A stretch of 44,507 bases of DNA from Acidobacteriota bacterium. Its GTDB lineage: Bacteria > Acidobacteriota > UBA6911. The translations under genes were made by a program, and so were the position numbers. Below the pieces are notes generated by a model. It saw only the letters and a list, made by a program, of their open reading frames with translations. It was not told the origin of the DNA and did no database searches. The stretch spans positions 1 to 44,507 of the forward strand of contig JAAYCX010000080.1 of the NCBI GenBank assembly GCA_012729555.1, written 5' to 3'. Shown one piece after another: positions 16,018 through 23,816 of the stretch. Numbering within the stretch: position 1 is the stretch's first letter; each line of letters begins with the position of its first letter.

Positions 16018-16200
16018 GGTCTTCTCCACTGCCCGCCCGGGCGCCCGTTGATTCGGGCTGCATTGTGAAAAACGATGCGCGAATTCCCGGCCCATTGTAC
16101 CCAAAAGGGCGCGCGGAATACAAAAACAAATTTCCTGGGTCCCGGACCCGCGGCGGGTGTCATTTTCCGCCGGATGCGGCATAATGTTTCCTTTTTCGGG

Positions 16201-16206
16201 TATAAT
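16201..16206 (+). promoter_or_regulatory. Putative -10 element of the phosphofructokinase gene
   Basis: A perfect TATAAT lies 40 bp upstream of the ATG. No good TTGACA-like -35 is seen at 16-18 bp, so support is limited to the -10 match and its location. Confidence 0.35.
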
Positions 16207-16245
16207 CGGCAGGTACCGGATCGATCGTCAGGGTGAGGAGGGGAC

Positions 16246-17430
16246 ATGGGGAGAATGCGCATCGGGGTTCTGACCGGCGGAGGGGATGTCCCGGGACTGA
16301 ACTCGGCCATCAAGGGGATTGTGGAAGCGGGGGTCGACAAGGGGTACGAGGTCATAGGGATCCGCCGCGGATGGGAGGGGCTGACCCACGTGAACCTGGA
16401 GGACCCGGGAAGCCGCGCCCGCTACATCCTCCCCCTCGACCGGAACAACACCCGGACCATCGACCGGACGGGGGGGACCTTCCTGCACACCAGCCGGACC
16501 AACCCGAAGAGGATGAAGGCGGTCCCCGAGCACCTGGACGCGGGGTATTTCCCCAGCGAGGAGTCCTCGGGCGCCACGACCTGGGACCTGACCGAGCGGG
16601 TGCTGCGCAACCTCGAGCACCTCGGGATGGACGCCCTGGTCGCGATCGGGGGGGACGACACGCTGAGCTACGCGTCCGTGCTCCACCAGGAGGGGGTGCG
16701 CGTCGTCGCCATCCCCAAGACGATGGACAACGATGTCCGCAACACCGAGTACTGCATCGGGTTCTCCACGGCCATCACCCGGGCGGTGGACTCCATCCAG
16801 CGGCAGCGGTCCACGATCGGGTCGCACGAGCGGATCGGCATCTTCAGGATCTTCGGGCGCGACGCGGGGTACACGGCGCTCTACACCGCCTACGTGACCG
16901 GTATCCGGTGCGGCATCCCCGAACACCGGTTCGACCTGGAGCGGATGATGGGTCTCCTGATGAAGGACCGGCGGGAGAACCCCAGCAATTACGCCCTCGT
17001 GGTCCTTTCCGAGGGGTGCACCTGGTCGGGGTACGAAATGCGTGAATACGGGGAGCCCGACGCCTACGGGCATCGCAAGAAGGCCAATGTCGCCGAGGCC
17101 CTGGGCGTGGAGATCCGCAACCGGACCGGGCTGGAAATCGTGATCAGCGACCTGACCTACGACCTGCGCAGCGGGGAGGCCGATTTCATAGACAAGATGG
17201 TGGCGGTGACCTTCGCCCACATGGCGGTCGAGAGCGTCGAGAAGGGGGAATCGGGGCTGATGACGGCCATCGACAACGGGCGCTACCGCATGGTGCCGAT
17301 CCCCGACCCGGGGCAGGGGCCGCGGCAGGTGGAGGTCGCGGCCCTGTACAACACCGACCAGTGCCGCCCCCGCTACTCGCAGAAGGCGGGCAAGCCGGTC
17401 TTCCTCTGCCTCGCCTGCGGGCCGGAGTGA
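16246..17430 (+). CDS. pfp: Pyrophosphate-type 6-phosphofructokinase
   Basis: A 394-residue PFK of glycolysis. Two diagnostic sites mark the PPi-dependent type: GGDDT at 135-139, where ATP enzymes usually have GGDGS, and PKTMDND at 157-163, whose Lys replaces the Gly of ATP-dependent enzymes. This predicts PPi as the phosphoryl donor and reversible action on fructose 6-phosphate. The first loop is GGDVPGLN rather than the common GGDCPGLN. GAGGAGGGGAC precedes the ATG. It is a single gene with its own -10 box, convergent with a small minus-strand gene. PPi-type PFK fits an energy-limited anaerobic lifestyle. Confidence 0.93.
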   Translation: MGRMRIGVLTGGGDVPGLNSAIKGIVEAGVDKGYEVIGIRRGWEGLTHVNLEDPGSRARYILPLDRNNTRTIDRTGGTFLHTSRTNPKRMKAVPEHLDAGYFPSEESSGATTWDLTERVLRNLEHLGMDALVAIGGDDTLSYASVLHQEGVRVVAIPKTMDNDVRNTEYCIGFSTAITRAVDSIQRQRSTIGSHERIGIFRIFGRDAGYTALYTAYVTGIRCGIPEHRFDLERMMGLLMKDRRENPSNYALVVLSEGCTWSGYEMREYGEPDAYGHRKKANVAEALGVEIRNRTGLEIVISDLTYDLRSGEADFIDKMVAVTFAHMAVESVEKGESGLMTAIDNGRYRMVPIPDPGQGPRQVEVAALYNTDQCRPRYSQKAGKPVFLCLACGPE

Positions 17431-17438
17431 GGGGGTGG

Positions 17439-17801
17439 CTACAGGTTCACGATGACCGGGAGGTCCTCGGTCAGGGCGCGCCACCGGATTTCCAGGAAAC
17501 GGTCGCCGTCCGGTCCGCCGTAGCCGTTCTCGGCCAGCTTCCCGGAGAGGTAGAGCCCGACCAGGGCCTCCTCGGATGCATCCGCCGGTTCGGGCCGGAT
17601 CGCCCCGTTCCGGCGGAGGACGTCCACCAGGTCGATGAAGCCGTTTTCCAGTTCCGCGCGGTCGGCCAGGGTTCCTTCCGAAGCGAGGATGAGGCCCCCT
17701 GCCATGGCCTCGGTTACCAGCTCGGCGATGGATACGGCCGTCCCGGTTTTCAGCCGGCGGTTCATGAGTTCGCTGAGGTTGGTATAATTGGCGATGCCCA
17801 T
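17439..17801 (-). CDS. Hypothetical protein
   Basis: A 120-residue acidic soluble protein of predicted mixed alpha structure; no motif is recognised. The ATG at 17801 (MGIANYTNLSELMNRRLK) is chosen over a longer upstream extension because CAGGAA lies 4 nt before it and the extension overlaps the divergent zinc-ribbon gene. It ends 8 bp from the PFK stop. Confidence 0.55.
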   Translation of the reverse strand: MGIANYTNLSELMNRRLKTGTAVSIAELVTEAMAGGLILASEGTLADRAELENGFIDLVDVLRRNGAIRPEPADASEEALVGLYLSGKLAENGYGGPDGDRFLEIRWRALTEDLPVIVNL

Positions 17802-17888
17802 AATGTTCCTGATGGAATGAATCAATGAGAGTCCGGTCCGGCGGGGCGCCTGCCGCCCGGCGCCGGAACGGTCCAAGGAGACGGCTCG

Positions 17889-18179
17889 ATGGGAATCTGC
17901 AGCAGATGCCGCAAAGAAACTTCGGATGCGGAGGTCATGACGTGCGAGGGGAACCTGTCCATAGAATATCCCGACGGGCAGGTCCTCCCCGGCGTTCCCT
18001 ATGATCCGCGGAGCCTTCATTTCCCCGGCTGGTTCCGCTGCCCCGACTGCAATGTGGCGCCCGGTGGACGGCATCACGCCAACTGCGATCAGGAGGTCTG
18101 CCCGAGGTGCGGCGGTCAGCTGATCAGCTGCTCCTGTTTCGACCCGCCGGAACAGATCGACCCCATCACCCGGGAGTGA
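17889..18179 (+). CDS. Small zinc-ribbon protein
   Basis: A 96-residue protein with several Cys pairs: CSRC, CPDC, a HHANC segment, CPRC and CSC. This points to two or more zinc ribbons. AAGGAG precedes the ATG. The GWFRCPDCNVAPGGRHHANC region looks like a Zn-binding module of unknown function found in anaerobes. It is a monocistronic gene, divergent from the previous one. Confidence 0.75.
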   Translation: MGICSRCRKETSDAEVMTCEGNLSIEYPDGQVLPGVPYDPRSLHFPGWFRCPDCNVAPGGRHHANCDQEVCPRCGGQLISCSCFDPPEQIDPITRE

Positions 18180-18217
18180 TGGGGCCGGCGGACGAAACCG
18201 CTGTCTTCAGAATCCGG

Positions 18218-18664
18218 CTAGGCTTTGAGCTTCTCCCGGAGATTCTCGGTGAACTGGTCCCCCACTTCCTTCGCCTTGGCCCGCATGATCCTTTCGCCGA
18301 AGGTGGCCAGGCGCCCGACCAGGGCCACATTGGCCGTGTAGGAAACATCCACGTTGTCGGGGGAGGTCTCCTTGAGGTTCACCTCGATTTCGGTCGAGAA
18401 ATTCCCCAGCTTGGTCACGTCGGCCCCCCTGCCGACCGCCTTGATGTAGTTGGGGGGGCGCACCTCGGTCAGTTTGGTCGTGAATTTCAACTTGACCTTG
18501 AAGGGCCCCACCCTCTGCGCCACGACGCTTTCGTACGTTTCCGCGTCGAGGGCCTCCATCTTCTCCGTGCCGGGAACGCAGTAACCGAGCGTTTTCGGGT
18601 CCAGCAGCGAATCCCATACTTTCTGGATGGGCGCCTGCAACGAGAACTGTCCTTCTATCAGCAT
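18218..18664 (-). CDS. CoxG-like SRPBCC protein of the molybdenum hydroxylase operon
   Basis: A 148-residue protein of the CO-dehydrogenase subunit G / polyketide-cyclase-like (SRPBCC) family: IEGQFSLQAPIQKVWDSLLDP at the N-terminus and GKKIG-free C-terminal helix with FGERIMRAKAKEVGDQFTENL. CoxG proteins accompany Mo hydroxylases and have been linked to membrane attachment or maturation of the enzyme. It is the last gene of the minus-strand hydroxylase series, separated from the small upstream gene by a hairpin at 18694-18722. Confidence 0.9.
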   Translation of the reverse strand: MLIEGQFSLQAPIQKVWDSLLDPKTLGYCVPGTEKMEALDAETYESVVAQRVGPFKVKLKFTTKLTEVRPPNYIKAVGRGADVTKLGNFSTEIEVNLKETSPDNVDVSYTANVALVGRLATFGERIMRAKAKEVGDQFTENLREKLKA

Positions 18665-18693
18665 TCAAGACTCCTTTCTCTCTGAGTGGCAAC

Positions 18694-18722
18694 GGCCCGG
18701 GGGACGCTTCGCCCCCCGGGCC
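18694..18722 (-). terminator. GC-rich hairpin before coxG
   Basis: A 10-bp perfect stem (18694-18703 with 18713-18722) in the 72-bp gap between the small zinc-finger gene and coxG. There is no U-tract. It may reduce read-through into coxG or stabilise the upstream transcript. Confidence 0.4.
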
Positions 18723-18736
18723 TGGATCTCCGGGCC

Positions 18737-18964
18737 CTATATCTCGTCGATGACGGTGGCTTCTTTCTTGAGCACCTCGGCGAGGGCCTCGTATCCCTTG
18801 TTCCCGAATTCGGTGACCTGGGCCTTGATGAGGGCCGCGTAGGACAGCCCCTGGGTCTTCAGCCACTCCTTGTGCTTCTTGTCGGTCTGTCCCAGGTAGT
18901 GCCGGGCCAGGTCCAGGTGCTCGGCACAGATTTTGCGGCACATCGGGCAACGATAGTTTGGCAT
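18737..18964 (-). CDS. Small zinc-finger-like protein
   Basis: A 75-residue protein with an N-terminal CPMCRKIC...H-x4-H arrangement (C6, C9 or C13, H17, H22), followed by a charged helical tail. This resembles a single C2H2-type Zn finger. A strong GGAGGAG site lies before the ATG, 14 bp after the hydroxylase Mo subunit stop. It may be an accessory of the hydroxylase; no function is known. Confidence 0.7.
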   Translation of the reverse strand: MPNYRCPMCRKICAEHLDLARHYLGQTDKKHKEWLKTQGLSYAALIKAQVTEFGNKGYEALAEVLKKEATVIDEI

Positions 18965-18978
18965 AATGAATCTCCTCC

Positions 18979-21279
18979 TTACTCTTTCGCTTGGGAAGCG
19001 GCGTTGTTTTTGGCCTCTTGCGCACGGATCGCCTTGAGCACCTTCTCCGGTTTCAGGACGTTGCTGAAGAATTCCGCCCCGCAGGCCTGGTATACCGCGT
19101 TGGCCAGTGCCGGCGCGGTCGGCGCGATCGTCGCCTCGGCCGCTTCCTTGGCCCCGAACGGGCCGTTCGGTTCGTAGGTGGGGACATCCAGGATTTCGAT
19201 CTCCGGCATGTCGCGGGTCCGCAGGATCTTGTAGTCCACGAATTCGGGGTTGAGCAGCATCCCCTGGTCCATGGGCATCTCCTCGCACAGGCCGTACCCG
19301 AGCCCCATGTGGATCGATCCTTCCACCTGGCCCCGGGCGCCCAGCGGGTTGATGATCTGGCCGGAATCGTGCACCACGAGGACGTCCCTGGCGGTGACGT
19401 GCCCGGTTTCCCGGTCCACCTTCGCCTTGATCGCCATGATCCCCATGCCGTAGGCGGGGGAGATCATCCCCTTGTTGTGGGGGGTGTAGTGGCCGGTGCC
19501 CGTCAGCGGAACGCCGTCGTTCTGCCGGATCGCGTCCTTGACCAGGTCGTAGTAGGAGAGGCCCCGTTCCGGGCGCAGTTCCAGGAAGATTCTCTTGTTC
19601 CTGGCCACGAGGTCGTAGGCGATGTTCTCCCCCAGTTTCAGCCTGGCGATGTCGATCAGCTTCTGTTTCACCTGGGAGGCGGCGTCCTTGATGGCGTTGC
19701 CGTTCATCAGGGTTTCGCGGCTCCCCCAGGCGCCGAGATCGGTGTAGGCGTGGGCCGTATCCCCCATGTGAAGGCGGATATCCTCGATCCCGATCCCCAG
19801 CTCTTCGGCGCAGATCATGGCGGCCACGGTGTTGTGCCCCTGGCCGACATCGGCCGCCTGGCTGTAGAGGTCGACCGTCCCGTCCCAGTTGACCTTGATG
19901 TGGGCCGAGGAGTAAGCGTAGGGCGTGTCGATCCAGTTGAAGATGCCGCCGGACATGTAGGCGAACCCGCAGTACCCGATCCCCTCATCCTTCTCGATGG
20001 CGGGCCACTTCTCCTTGACCCGCACCGCCATCTTCTCGATGCAGGGCTGGATGCCGCAGCTCTCGAAGGTGTATTGCCCGGGAGCCGTGTAGCCGGGGGC
20101 CACCGCGTTGATGCGGCGGATCTCCAGCGGGTCGACCCCGAGGTCCTTGGCCGCCCGGTCGAGCTGGGTTTCCGAGCAGTACTTTCCCGGAACGGCGCCG
20201 AAACCCCGGATCGAGGTGCCCCAGACGATGTTGGTGTAGGTCCGGACCCCGTCGTACCGGTAGTTGGGGATCTTGTAGGGCATGGTGATGAAGGTGCCGG
20301 TCAGGTAGAGGGTCGTGGCCCCCAGCCCGGTATAGGCCCCCCCGTTGGTCATCGCCTTGACTTCGAAGGCGACGATTTCGCCGTTCTTCTTCATGCCCAG
20401 CTTCAGGGCCATGTGCTGGGCGGTGCGGTGCTCGGTGGTGGTGAATTCCTCGTCCCGGTTGAAGACGACCTTCACCGGGCGCCCGGTCTTCATGGAAAGG
20501 ATGGCCGCGTTCACGGCATCGGGCATGGTGGAGTTCTTGCCGCCGTAATGACCGCCGACATGGGGCTTGATGACGCGGATGTCGCCCTCCCGCATCTTCA
20601 GCGCTTCCGCCAGGTTCTGCTGGACGAAGTAGGGGGACCCGGTGGAGGTCCAGATGGTCAGGCGGCCGGTTCCCTTGTCGTAGCTGGCCAGGGAGCTGTG
20701 CACCTCCATCGCGCAGGGGTGGGCCGCCTCGAGCACGAACCTGTCCTCGCGGACATAGTCCGCCTTGGCGAAGGCGTCATCCACGTCGCCCCACTCGATG
20801 TGGCGCGTCGCGTTGATGTTGCTCGGGAAATCCTCGTGCACCATCGGGGCGTCGTCCTTGATCGCCTCGATCGGATCGAAGACGGCGGGCAGAGGTTCGT
20901 AATCGACCTCGATCAGGTCGAGCGCCTTCTCGGCGATCTCCTCCGAGGTCGCGGCTACGGCCGCCACCGGGTCCCCGATGAAGCGCACCTTGTCGGTGGC
21001 CAGCGCCTGCTGGTCGGAAAGCTCGCGGAAGCGTCGCCAGAGTCCCCATTTGCCCCCGGGGGTGTCCTTTCCGGTGATGACGGCTTTCACCCCCTGCAGC
21101 TTTTCCGCTTCGCTCGTGTCGATGCTGAGGATCTTGGCGTGCGGGTAGGGGCTCCGGAGGAGTTTGCCGTATAGCATGTGGGGCAGGGTCATATCGATGG
21201 TGTACTGGGCCTCCCCCGTAACCTTCGCCGGGCCGTCAACGTTTGGTGTCGGTTTGCCTATGATGGAAAATTCTTTCAT
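18979..21279 (-). CDS. Xanthine dehydrogenase-family Mo-binding subunit
   Basis: A 766-residue molybdopterin-cytosine-dinucleotide subunit of a hydroxylase that inserts water-derived oxygen into a C-H bond. It has an N-terminal a/b hammerhead (to about 130), a VGGHYGGKNS Mo-cofactor loop, IRGFGAVPGKYCSE, and the late QVEGSIHMGLGYGLCEEM segment that holds the catalytic Glu region. The CO-dehydrogenase AYRCSFR loop is absent, so CO oxidation is not supported; an aldehyde, purine, or aromatic/heteroaromatic acid substrate is more likely. It overlaps the 2Fe-2S gene by 4 bp; the start is chosen for that overlap and an AAGGGGG site. Confidence 0.92.
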   Translation of the reverse strand: MKEFSIIGKPTPNVDGPAKVTGEAQYTIDMTLPHMLYGKLLRSPYPHAKILSIDTSEAEKLQGVKAVITGKDTPGGKWGLWRRFRELSDQQALATDKVRFIGDPVAAVAATSEEIAEKALDLIEVDYEPLPAVFDPIEAIKDDAPMVHEDFPSNINATRHIEWGDVDDAFAKADYVREDRFVLEAAHPCAMEVHSSLASYDKGTGRLTIWTSTGSPYFVQQNLAEALKMREGDIRVIKPHVGGHYGGKNSTMPDAVNAAILSMKTGRPVKVVFNRDEEFTTTEHRTAQHMALKLGMKKNGEIVAFEVKAMTNGGAYTGLGATTLYLTGTFITMPYKIPNYRYDGVRTYTNIVWGTSIRGFGAVPGKYCSETQLDRAAKDLGVDPLEIRRINAVAPGYTAPGQYTFESCGIQPCIEKMAVRVKEKWPAIEKDEGIGYCGFAYMSGGIFNWIDTPYAYSSAHIKVNWDGTVDLYSQAADVGQGHNTVAAMICAEELGIGIEDIRLHMGDTAHAYTDLGAWGSRETLMNGNAIKDAASQVKQKLIDIARLKLGENIAYDLVARNKRIFLELRPERGLSYYDLVKDAIRQNDGVPLTGTGHYTPHNKGMISPAYGMGIMAIKAKVDRETGHVTARDVLVVHDSGQIINPLGARGQVEGSIHMGLGYGLCEEMPMDQGMLLNPEFVDYKILRTRDMPEIEILDVPTYEPNGPFGAKEAAEATIAPTAPALANAVYQACGAEFFSNVLKPEKVLKAIRAQEAKNNAASQAKE

Positions 21280-21806
21280 TTCGCCCCCTTCCCTGACTTT
21301 GCCGTCTGCAGCCACTTCTGCGACTCCAGATCCTTCCGTGCCTTGAGCCTCTTGGCCGCGTCGCGCACGGCCTCGTTGATCATGTTGTACCCGGTGCAGC
21401 GGCAGAGGTGTCCGTCCAGTTGCGCCTGGATCTCCTCTCTCGTCGGATCGGCATTCTCGTCGAGCAGCGCCTTGGTGGCCATGATCTGGCCGGAGGTGCA
21501 GAACCCGCACTGGAAGGCCCAGTTGTCGATGAAGGCCTGCTGGATGGGATGCAGGTTTTTCCCCTGCGCCAGTCCTTCGACGGTCGTAACCTCCCTGCCG
21601 TTGACCTGCAGGGCCAGGATGGAACAGGATTTGACCGCCATCCCGTCGACGACGACGGTGCAGGCCGCGCAGGAACTGCTGTCGCAGGCCTGATGGGTTC
21701 CCGTGAGGCCCAAGTGCTCCCTCAGGACCTGGACGAGAAGAGTCTTCGGTTCAATAAAGAGCTCATGCGGCTCTCCATTAACGACGATGTTCAACTGCTG
21801 TTTCAT
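21276..21806 (-). CDS. 2Fe-2S subunit of molybdenum hydroxylase
   Basis: A 176-residue electron-transfer subunit with two 2Fe-2S clusters. The plant-ferredoxin type has CDSSSCAAC plus a later Cys (VKSC). The second set is CGFCTSGQ and CRCTGY. It carries electrons from the Mo site to FAD. It ends in a Lys-rich tail, KSGKGAK. ATG 21806 follows TGGGAGAAC and lies 24 bp after the FAD subunit. Confidence 0.95.
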   Translation of the reverse strand: MKQQLNIVVNGEPHELFIEPKTLLVQVLREHLGLTGTHQACDSSSCAACTVVVDGMAVKSCSILALQVNGREVTTVEGLAQGKNLHPIQQAFIDNWAFQCGFCTSGQIMATKALLDENADPTREEIQAQLDGHLCRCTGYNMINEAVRDAAKRLKARKDLESQKWLQTAKSGKGAK

Positions 21807-21830
21807 AGCGTTCTCCCATGTGTCAAAGGA

Positions 21831-22718
21831 TCAGGCCCTCCGGGCTCTCTCCAGGGCTTCTTTCCCCACTCGTTTCACCAAAGTCCCCGCCAGATCTTTC
21901 TTGTATTCCGCCGACGCTTCGATCCCGGAGATAGGGCTGGTTTCTTCGCTCGCGACCGCGGCCGCCTCGGCCAGCACCTCGTCGGTGATCTTCTTACCTT
22001 TCAATGTTTCTTCGGCTTTTTTGGCCCGGATGGGCGTGGTTCCCACCCCGCCGAGGGCGATTCTGGCATTGACACATTGCTCTTTGCTGCCGTCGAGGGT
22101 GATGAGGACCGCGGCGGAAGCCAGGGCGTAATCCCCGTGGATCTGGGAGTATTTCATGAAATGGACGCCGCTGTTGGGCGGCAGGGGCGGGACCCGGATT
22201 TCGGTCGCCATCTCGCCGGGCTGGACCGTGGTCTCGAAGAAGTCCACGGCGAACTCCTCCGCGGGCACCTTTCTCTCCTCCCCCTTGCTGGCGACGGTGA
22301 TTTTCGCATCCAGCACGATGAGGGGGGGGGCCGGGTCCACCGCCGGGTCGGCGTTGCAGAGGTCGCCCATCAGGGTGCCCCAGTTCCGGGTTTCGACGGA
22401 GGCGACATTCTCCTCCATTTCGCACAGCACCCCGTACTTTTCGCGCACGATGGGCGATTTCTCGACCGCCCGGTGGGTGGCCAGCGCCCCGATCTTCAGT
22501 CCCTCCTGTTCGTCGAACCGGATGTAATCGAGATCCGAGACCCCCTTGATATCGAGGATGTATTCGGGCGCGATCAACCGGTGCTTCATCGCCGTGGCCA
22601 GGGACTGGCCGCCCGCGATGATCCTGTAGTCATCGTCCTTGTGTTCGCACAGCAGGTCGAGCGCTTCCTCGGCCGTTTTTGCTGCCAGATAGTTGAAATC
22701 AGTGGTTATGGTCTTCAT
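21831..22718 (-). CDS. FAD-binding medium subunit of molybdenum hydroxylase
   Basis: A 295-residue CO-dehydrogenase/4-hydroxybenzoyl-CoA reductase-like flavoprotein. The FAD-loop motifs are AGGQSLATAMK (about 36-46) and TLMGDLCNADPAVD; the latter reads MGDLC where most members have GGNLC, a modest divergence. It is the first gene of the hydroxylase operon: FAD, Fe-S, Mo, Zn-finger, CoxG. Confidence 0.93.
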   Translation of the reverse strand: MKTITTDFNYLAAKTAEEALDLLCEHKDDDYRIIAGGQSLATAMKHRLIAPEYILDIKGVSDLDYIRFDEQEGLKIGALATHRAVEKSPIVREKYGVLCEMEENVASVETRNWGTLMGDLCNADPAVDPAPPLIVLDAKITVASKGEERKVPAEEFAVDFFETTVQPGEMATEIRVPPLPPNSGVHFMKYSQIHGDYALASAAVLITLDGSKEQCVNARIALGGVGTTPIRAKKAEETLKGKKITDEVLAEAAAVASEETSPISGIEASAEYKKDLAGTLVKRVGKEALERARRA

Positions 22719-22956
22719 TTCCGCTTGGACCCCCTTGATTGTTCAGTTTGTTCCCCCCCCGGGGGGGCTGAGGAAACCGCCCCCGACGGAAAGGGGAAAC
22801 GCGCCGCCTTTATGAACAGAAAACCGGCTTGCGGCCCCGCTTGTGGCACTGACACCCGATTGGTGCACCTTTCGTGGCTCTGTCCCGGGCTGATCGACAA
22901 AAAACCCCCTCCCCGGGAGTGGAGCCGTTTCGCTGCTGGATTCCCTTAAGCTGATG
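22719..22956. other. Upstream region of the Mo-hydroxylase operon
   Basis: Together with the terminator and short spacer to 23096 this makes a 378-bp gene-free stretch. It must hold the hydroxylase promoter on the minus strand. I see a C8G7 tract near 22755-22770 but no confident promoter or operator. Confidence 0.4.
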
Positions 22957-22988
22957 AAAAAAATGCCCTTGTTCTCAGTTCGGGCATT
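22957..22988 (-). terminator. Rho-independent terminator
   Basis: On the minus strand, AATGCCC and GGGCATT pair around a 13-nt loop and run into a U-tract (A57-A63 on the plus strand). It lies about 110 bp after the stop of the 77-residue gene and insulates the hydroxylase operon from it. Confidence 0.7.
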
Positions 22989-23096
22989 GCCGGATGCAAA
23001 ACTGCGTCAAGCCCCGGGTTCTCCCCGAAGGGGCGGATTTCCTGGCTGGCTGTGCGGATCATGAACAGGAGAGCCCTTGAAACCCGACACTTGCGG

Positions 23097-23330
23097 CTAG
23101 GAGTCTAACACCCAATACCCGGTCTCGCACTGATCGCACTTGACGATGCGGGCGGCGGCCGGAAATCCCATGCTCTTCAGCGGACCGGTGCCCTTCTGGT
23201 CGTCCCCCCGGTGGTGATCCTGAAAGCACAGGTTGAAATGCCTCCCCCGATAGAGGGCGCAGTTGATGCACGCCTTGCCCGACAGGGGGCATACCAGAGG
23301 AGCGTCCTTTTTAATACCTTTCCTTGCCAT
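23097..23330 (-). CDS. Small Cys-rich hypothetical protein
   Basis: A 77-residue protein with CPLSGKACINCALYRGRHFNLC and a C-terminal CDQC, arranged as two metal-binding (Zn or Fe-S) knuckles. The CINCALYRGRHF block recurs in small proteins of anaerobes as I recall; no function is known. A GAGG site lies 9 nt before the ATG. It is monocistronic, with the terminator at 22957-22988. Confidence 0.65.
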   Translation of the reverse strand: MARKGIKKDAPLVCPLSGKACINCALYRGRHFNLCFQDHHRGDDQKGTGPLKSMGFPAAARIVKCDQCETGYWVLDS

Positions 23331-23816
23331 CCTAAAACCTCAATAAGAGTTGGTTTCATGTTAAGAAAATGCCTTCTCGGCTGTCAACGTAATTATTTCC
23401 CGGGGCGTTTCCGTGCGGTTACGGGTTTTCGCTTGACAAGGCGGTTTCACCTGATGGAAGGTAGACCGCAGTGGACGGGTCCAGTGTCCACCTGCTTTGA
23501 CCAACGGTTGAAGGTCTGCGGCGATGGCGGCATGTTGTTGCAAAGATTAGGTTTGTGGTGTTTCTACCTGTCGACCGCCTGGCATCGTGCGCACGGTTTT
23601 AACGGGATTTTCGGGTATAGAACGGCAGGGAGGGGGTCCCTTTTCCCGCCGGTTTCAACGCCACGTTATCAGACACGTCGTACCGCTCGATTCTGTTGAC
23701 TATTTTGTTGTTTATCCTGGGGATGCGCGGCGAGGAGAGCCGAGCCGCGCCTGAGGATATGCCGGTCTGAGGTCACGGAAGCAGACTCGGGGCGCCTTTT
23801 AGGGAAGGAGTTGACA
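23331..23816. other. 486-bp gene-free region before the beta-oxidation operon
   Basis: Less GC-rich than its surroundings, without a convincing coding frame. It must contain the plus-strand promoter of the HAD/ECH gene and the minus-strand promoter of the Cys-rich gene. Small inverted repeats are visible (GTGGAC/GTCCAC near 23470-23490; CCGCAG/CTGCGG at about 23466 and 23517), which could be operator or leader structures. No promoter could be assigned with confidence. Confidence 0.4.

Noticed and set aside
16246-17430. ATP-dependent phosphofructokinase
   Set aside because: GGDDT and PKTMDND carry the Asp and Lys that mark pyrophosphate enzymes.
18979-21279. CO dehydrogenase large subunit (CoxL)
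   Set aside because: CoxG and the subunit order fit, but the diagnostic AYRCSFR active-site loop is absent; the sequence has IRGFGAVPG instead, as in xanthine dehydrogenase/aldehyde oxidase relatives.
22741-22949. Sigma-54 promoter for the Mo-hydroxylase operon
   Set aside because: TGGCAC-like and GTGCAC-like words occur, but none has TTGC at the required 5-bp spacing on the minus strand.
23211-23699. Plus-strand gene in the 23.3-23.8 kb gap
   Set aside because: The open frame overlaps the Cys-rich gene, lacks a ribosome site and any domain, and its residue composition is not protein-like.
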